Shown: one piece after another, positions 21,131 to 21,872 of the stretch
Layout of the letters: each line of letters begins with the position of its first letter
Position numbering within the stretch: the stretch's first letter is position 1
Assembly (NCBI RefSeq): GCF_000485595.1
Contig: NW_014577897.1
Location: 94,789-116,660, forward strand
Direction of reading: 5' to 3'
Length of the DNA stretch: 21,872 bases
From: Priapulus caudatus
Lineage: Eukaryota > Priapulida > Priapulimorpha > Priapulimorphida > Priapulidae
The notes under the pieces: model-generated
What the model was told of the DNA's origin: nothing
The model's database searches: none
What the model saw: the letters and a program-made list of their open reading frames with translations, nothing else
Translations under genes and position numbers: made by a program

Positions 21131-21872
21131 ATGTGGGAAGTGCTTGATGCACTCATCAAAATTGTTTATGGCACTAGTTTCGTGAAAACACGTGCATGAG
21201 GTTTCTGTAAGTGTTGAAAATGTTCATTCATACATAAGTCTAGGCATCATTCTGATCCCTTATATAAATGTGTGCATTTCTTAATTAGCTGTGTAATGGA
21301 CAAAACTCGTTTTATAGTAGCATGTTGAGGCAGATTGGCTATATTTTCATGATGCATACCAGTACTAGTTTTGCAGGGTATTCTTAGCTACAGATTTGTA
21401 AGAGTATTATTTGTTTATATATAAGGTAGGTATACGCATGGATTAGTTTTCATTATTTAAGAAATAAATTAGTTTACTAATCTGAATTTAATGGAAATGT
21501 AACGACAGACCCGATGTAATTGCTACAATATGTATACCCTAAAATGTAGGGAAAGGTTAGGACAAAACACGAATTTACAACAACACAAAATGAATTATTT
21601 TCAAGTTAAAAAGACCTTTTATTGTCTAAACGCAGTAATATAATTTCAAAAGCCATTCTAGTTCATATGAAATTAGGCAGATAACACCAGGTGTTTCAAC
21701 AAATAGTAAAGATTATCATAACTAGTTTTAACTAGAGAATGTTTAAGAAAGTGTTGCTTTTCAAGATGTCCCCAAAGTTGCAGAGACAATACGTGGTCAA
21801 AGTGGCTTATCAATAATATCATAACATTTTTATCGATTGCACTTAAAAACCCATGCCAGAAATCTCTCACCT
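21131..21872. other. AT-leaning DNA at the window end, one weak open frame
   Basis: No repeat is evident. On the minus strand a frame is open from the window edge (~21870) to a stop at about 21673, 65 codons including the stretch HFDHVLSLQLWGHLEKQHF. It has varied amino-acid composition, unlike the repeat-derived frames, and could be the end of an exon or of a mobile-element gene that continues outside. I recognise no domain, and chance is the default. Confidence 0.35.

Overview
The window looks like nuclear DNA from a malacostracan, probably decapod, crustacean. Two things suggest this. The only convincing gene encodes a secreted leucine-rich-repeat (LRR) protein whose architecture and C-cap (a GNPL-C-GCDIAWL signature) match the crustacean family annotated as 'oplophorus-luciferin 2-monooxygenase non-catalytic subunit-like'. 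The DNA is also saturated with GA/CT, GT/CA and minisatellite repeats, as is typical of shrimp-like genomes. The gene has short GT-AG introns and a TATA promoter. Nothing here looks prokaryotic or viral.

Layout. Positions 1-3.8 kb hold four long imperfect dinucleotide tracts: two purine (GA) tracts on the + strand, then two pyrimidine (CT) tracts, the last running into a long (GT)n tract, with unique DNA between them. Positions 4.2-6.16 kb hold a cluster of about seven degenerate copies of a ~320-bp repeat, one of them inverted, so large hairpins are possible. Positions 6.2-9.0 kb hold the LRR gene on the minus strand: five coding exons joined in one continuous 385-codon frame, one short non-coding 5' exon, a TATA box and initiator, and four GTCACGTG E-boxes upstream. 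Positions 9.4-9.9 kb hold a 52-bp tandem repeat and a 183-bp tandem duplication.

Positions 10.7-20.8 kb are almost entirely low-complexity: degenerate GTAGAT/AGATATAAG repeats, a (CA)n tract, about 2.8 kb of a ~28-bp minisatellite, a 3.1-kb extremely AT-rich and G-poor island, about 2.9 kb more of the same minisatellite in the same orientation, and a third array with an 18-22-bp CGCGCATATGCACAC unit. A ~300-bp MITE-like element with long terminal inverted repeats lies directly beyond the last array. The remainder to 21.87 kb is unremarkable AT-rich DNA with one weak open frame at the edge.

The LRR gene is an ordinary secreted-protein gene apart from a histidine-rich insert between its last LRR and its C-cap. 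The long open frames in the repeat arrays are by-products of stop-poor repeats, not genes. The most unusual structure is the AT-rich island that interrupts the minisatellite, with a shared strand asymmetry. It could be a real chromosomal structure or a long-read consensus artefact. Single-base indels in many array units make the second possibility serious.
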